Origin: Tenodera sinensis
Lineage: Eukaryota; Arthropoda; Insecta; Mantodea; Mantidae
Assembly (NCBI GenBank): GCA_030765045.1
Contig: CM060969.1
Coordinates: 48,399,216-48,463,215, forward strand
DNA: 64,000 nucleotides
Direction: 5' to 3'
This document shows, in pieces, positions 63,772 through 64,000 of this stretch. The translations under genes were made by a program, and so were the position numbers. The notes under the pieces were generated by a model. The model saw only the letters and a program-made list of their open reading frames with translations. It made no database searches and was not told the origin of the DNA. Numbering within the stretch: position 1 is the stretch's first letter; each line of letters starts with the position of its first letter.

Positions 63772-64000
63772 CACACTCACACACGCACTCACACACCCAC
63801 GCGGCTTAAAGTATTATATGGTGAACAGGTGTATAGACGGACCAACAAACTCTGTCGATTTCTTTTTGCAATTTTGAATATTGTCCCGTAGCACGACTAA
63901 CAAAGTGCGAGATCTGTTTACTGATTATTCTCATTGTCAAGGCATAGCGCTGAAGTCCGTCGATGCTGCCAGCTTCAGAAGCAATTGAGCTGTCTGGCGC
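63324..64000 (+). repeat. Macrosatellite unit 15 (partial, cut by window end)
   Basis: First 677 bp of a further unit, including (AC)27 at 63716-63769 and most of the first S sub-repeat. One private change, G at 63525. The cut is the window edge and not an array boundary. Confidence 0.97.

Larger units (their letters stand above)
1..64000. repeat. Macrosatellite array: 14 full 4.5 kb units plus a partial 15th
   Basis: The whole window is one direct tandem array. The marker ATGCACAGAACC (unit 6 reads ATGCACTGAACC) recurs at 1, 4539, 9047, 13581, 18122, 22653, 27176, 31697, 36217, 40735, 45253, 49737, 54262, 58768 and 63324. Unit lengths are therefore 4538, 4508, 4534, 4541, 4531, 4523, 4521, 4520, 4518, 4518, 4484, 4525, 4506 and 4556 bp. 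Nearly all length variation comes from three simple tracts: (AC)n, (TG)n and poly-T. All units have the same orientation and no unrelated sequence interrupts them. The array continues past both window edges. No gene, rRNA, canonical tRNA, CRISPR array or telomeric repeat was recognised. The phase of the unit start is arbitrary. Confidence 0.98.

Noticed and set aside
1..64000. CRISPR array or bacterial repeat system
   Set aside because: The repeat unit is 4.5 kb with no short repeats separated by unique spacers, no cas-like genes and no bacterial gene structure.
1..64000. Ribosomal DNA or its intergenic spacer, 5S, snRNA or spliced-leader arrays
   Set aside because: No recognisable rRNA, U-snRNA or spliced-leader core sequence was seen in a unit on either strand. 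A covariance-model search would settle it.

Overview
The window is a single, uninterrupted head-to-tail array of a near-identical 4.5 kb repeat unit (a macrosatellite). Taking the recurring start ATGCACAGAACC as an arbitrary phase marker, there are 14 complete units, 4,484 to 4,556 bp long (mean about 4,523), followed by the first 677 bp of a fifteenth. Both window edges lie inside the array, so its true length and flanks are unknown. Outside three hypervariable simple-sequence tracts, units differ by only a few substitutions each, which by eye is well under 0.5 percent.

No convincing protein-coding gene was found. Open frames are short (60 to 128 codons), run through dinucleotide or poly-A/T tracts, and change length or fuse when those tracts change length. 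The sequence looks like non-coding eukaryotic, probably animal, repetitive DNA: AT-rich, with CA/TG microsatellites and tRNA-derived (SINE-like) elements with Pol III B-box signals. The species cannot be fixed from the sequence; a flatworm or other invertebrate is only a guess.

Each unit is itself built from older, diverged repeats. In order along the + strand it holds: (1) a 390 bp segment without recognisable internal repeats; (2) a variable (AC)n tract; (3) three copies of a degenerate roughly 250 bp sub-repeat (family S); (4) a GC-richer 320 bp block carrying a tRNA T-arm-like hairpin on the minus strand; (5) a shorter diverged copy (copy A) of a SINE-like element; (6) two more S sub-repeats; (7) a variable (TG)n tract with an invariant minisatellite tail; (8) the longer copy of the SINE-like element (copy B), holding a 99 nt tRNA-like sequence on the minus strand with a B box and a T6 Pol III terminator; (9) a 270 bp linker; (10) three copies of a second sub-repeat (family R, full length about 520 bp, the middle one internally deleted), the last with a variable poly-T tract; (11) a short fragment C related to the start of copy B, which leads into the next unit.

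The history read from this is hierarchical: old sub-repeats diverged, became fixed in one composite 4.5 kb unit, and that unit was recently amplified and homogenised. Shared variants show local exchange: units 9 and 10 share two substitutions and all three microsatellite lengths, units 2/3 and 6/7 share one TG-tract interruption, and units 4/5 share another. The only plausible functional product visible is the tRNA-like Pol III candidate repeated in every unit on the minus strand.
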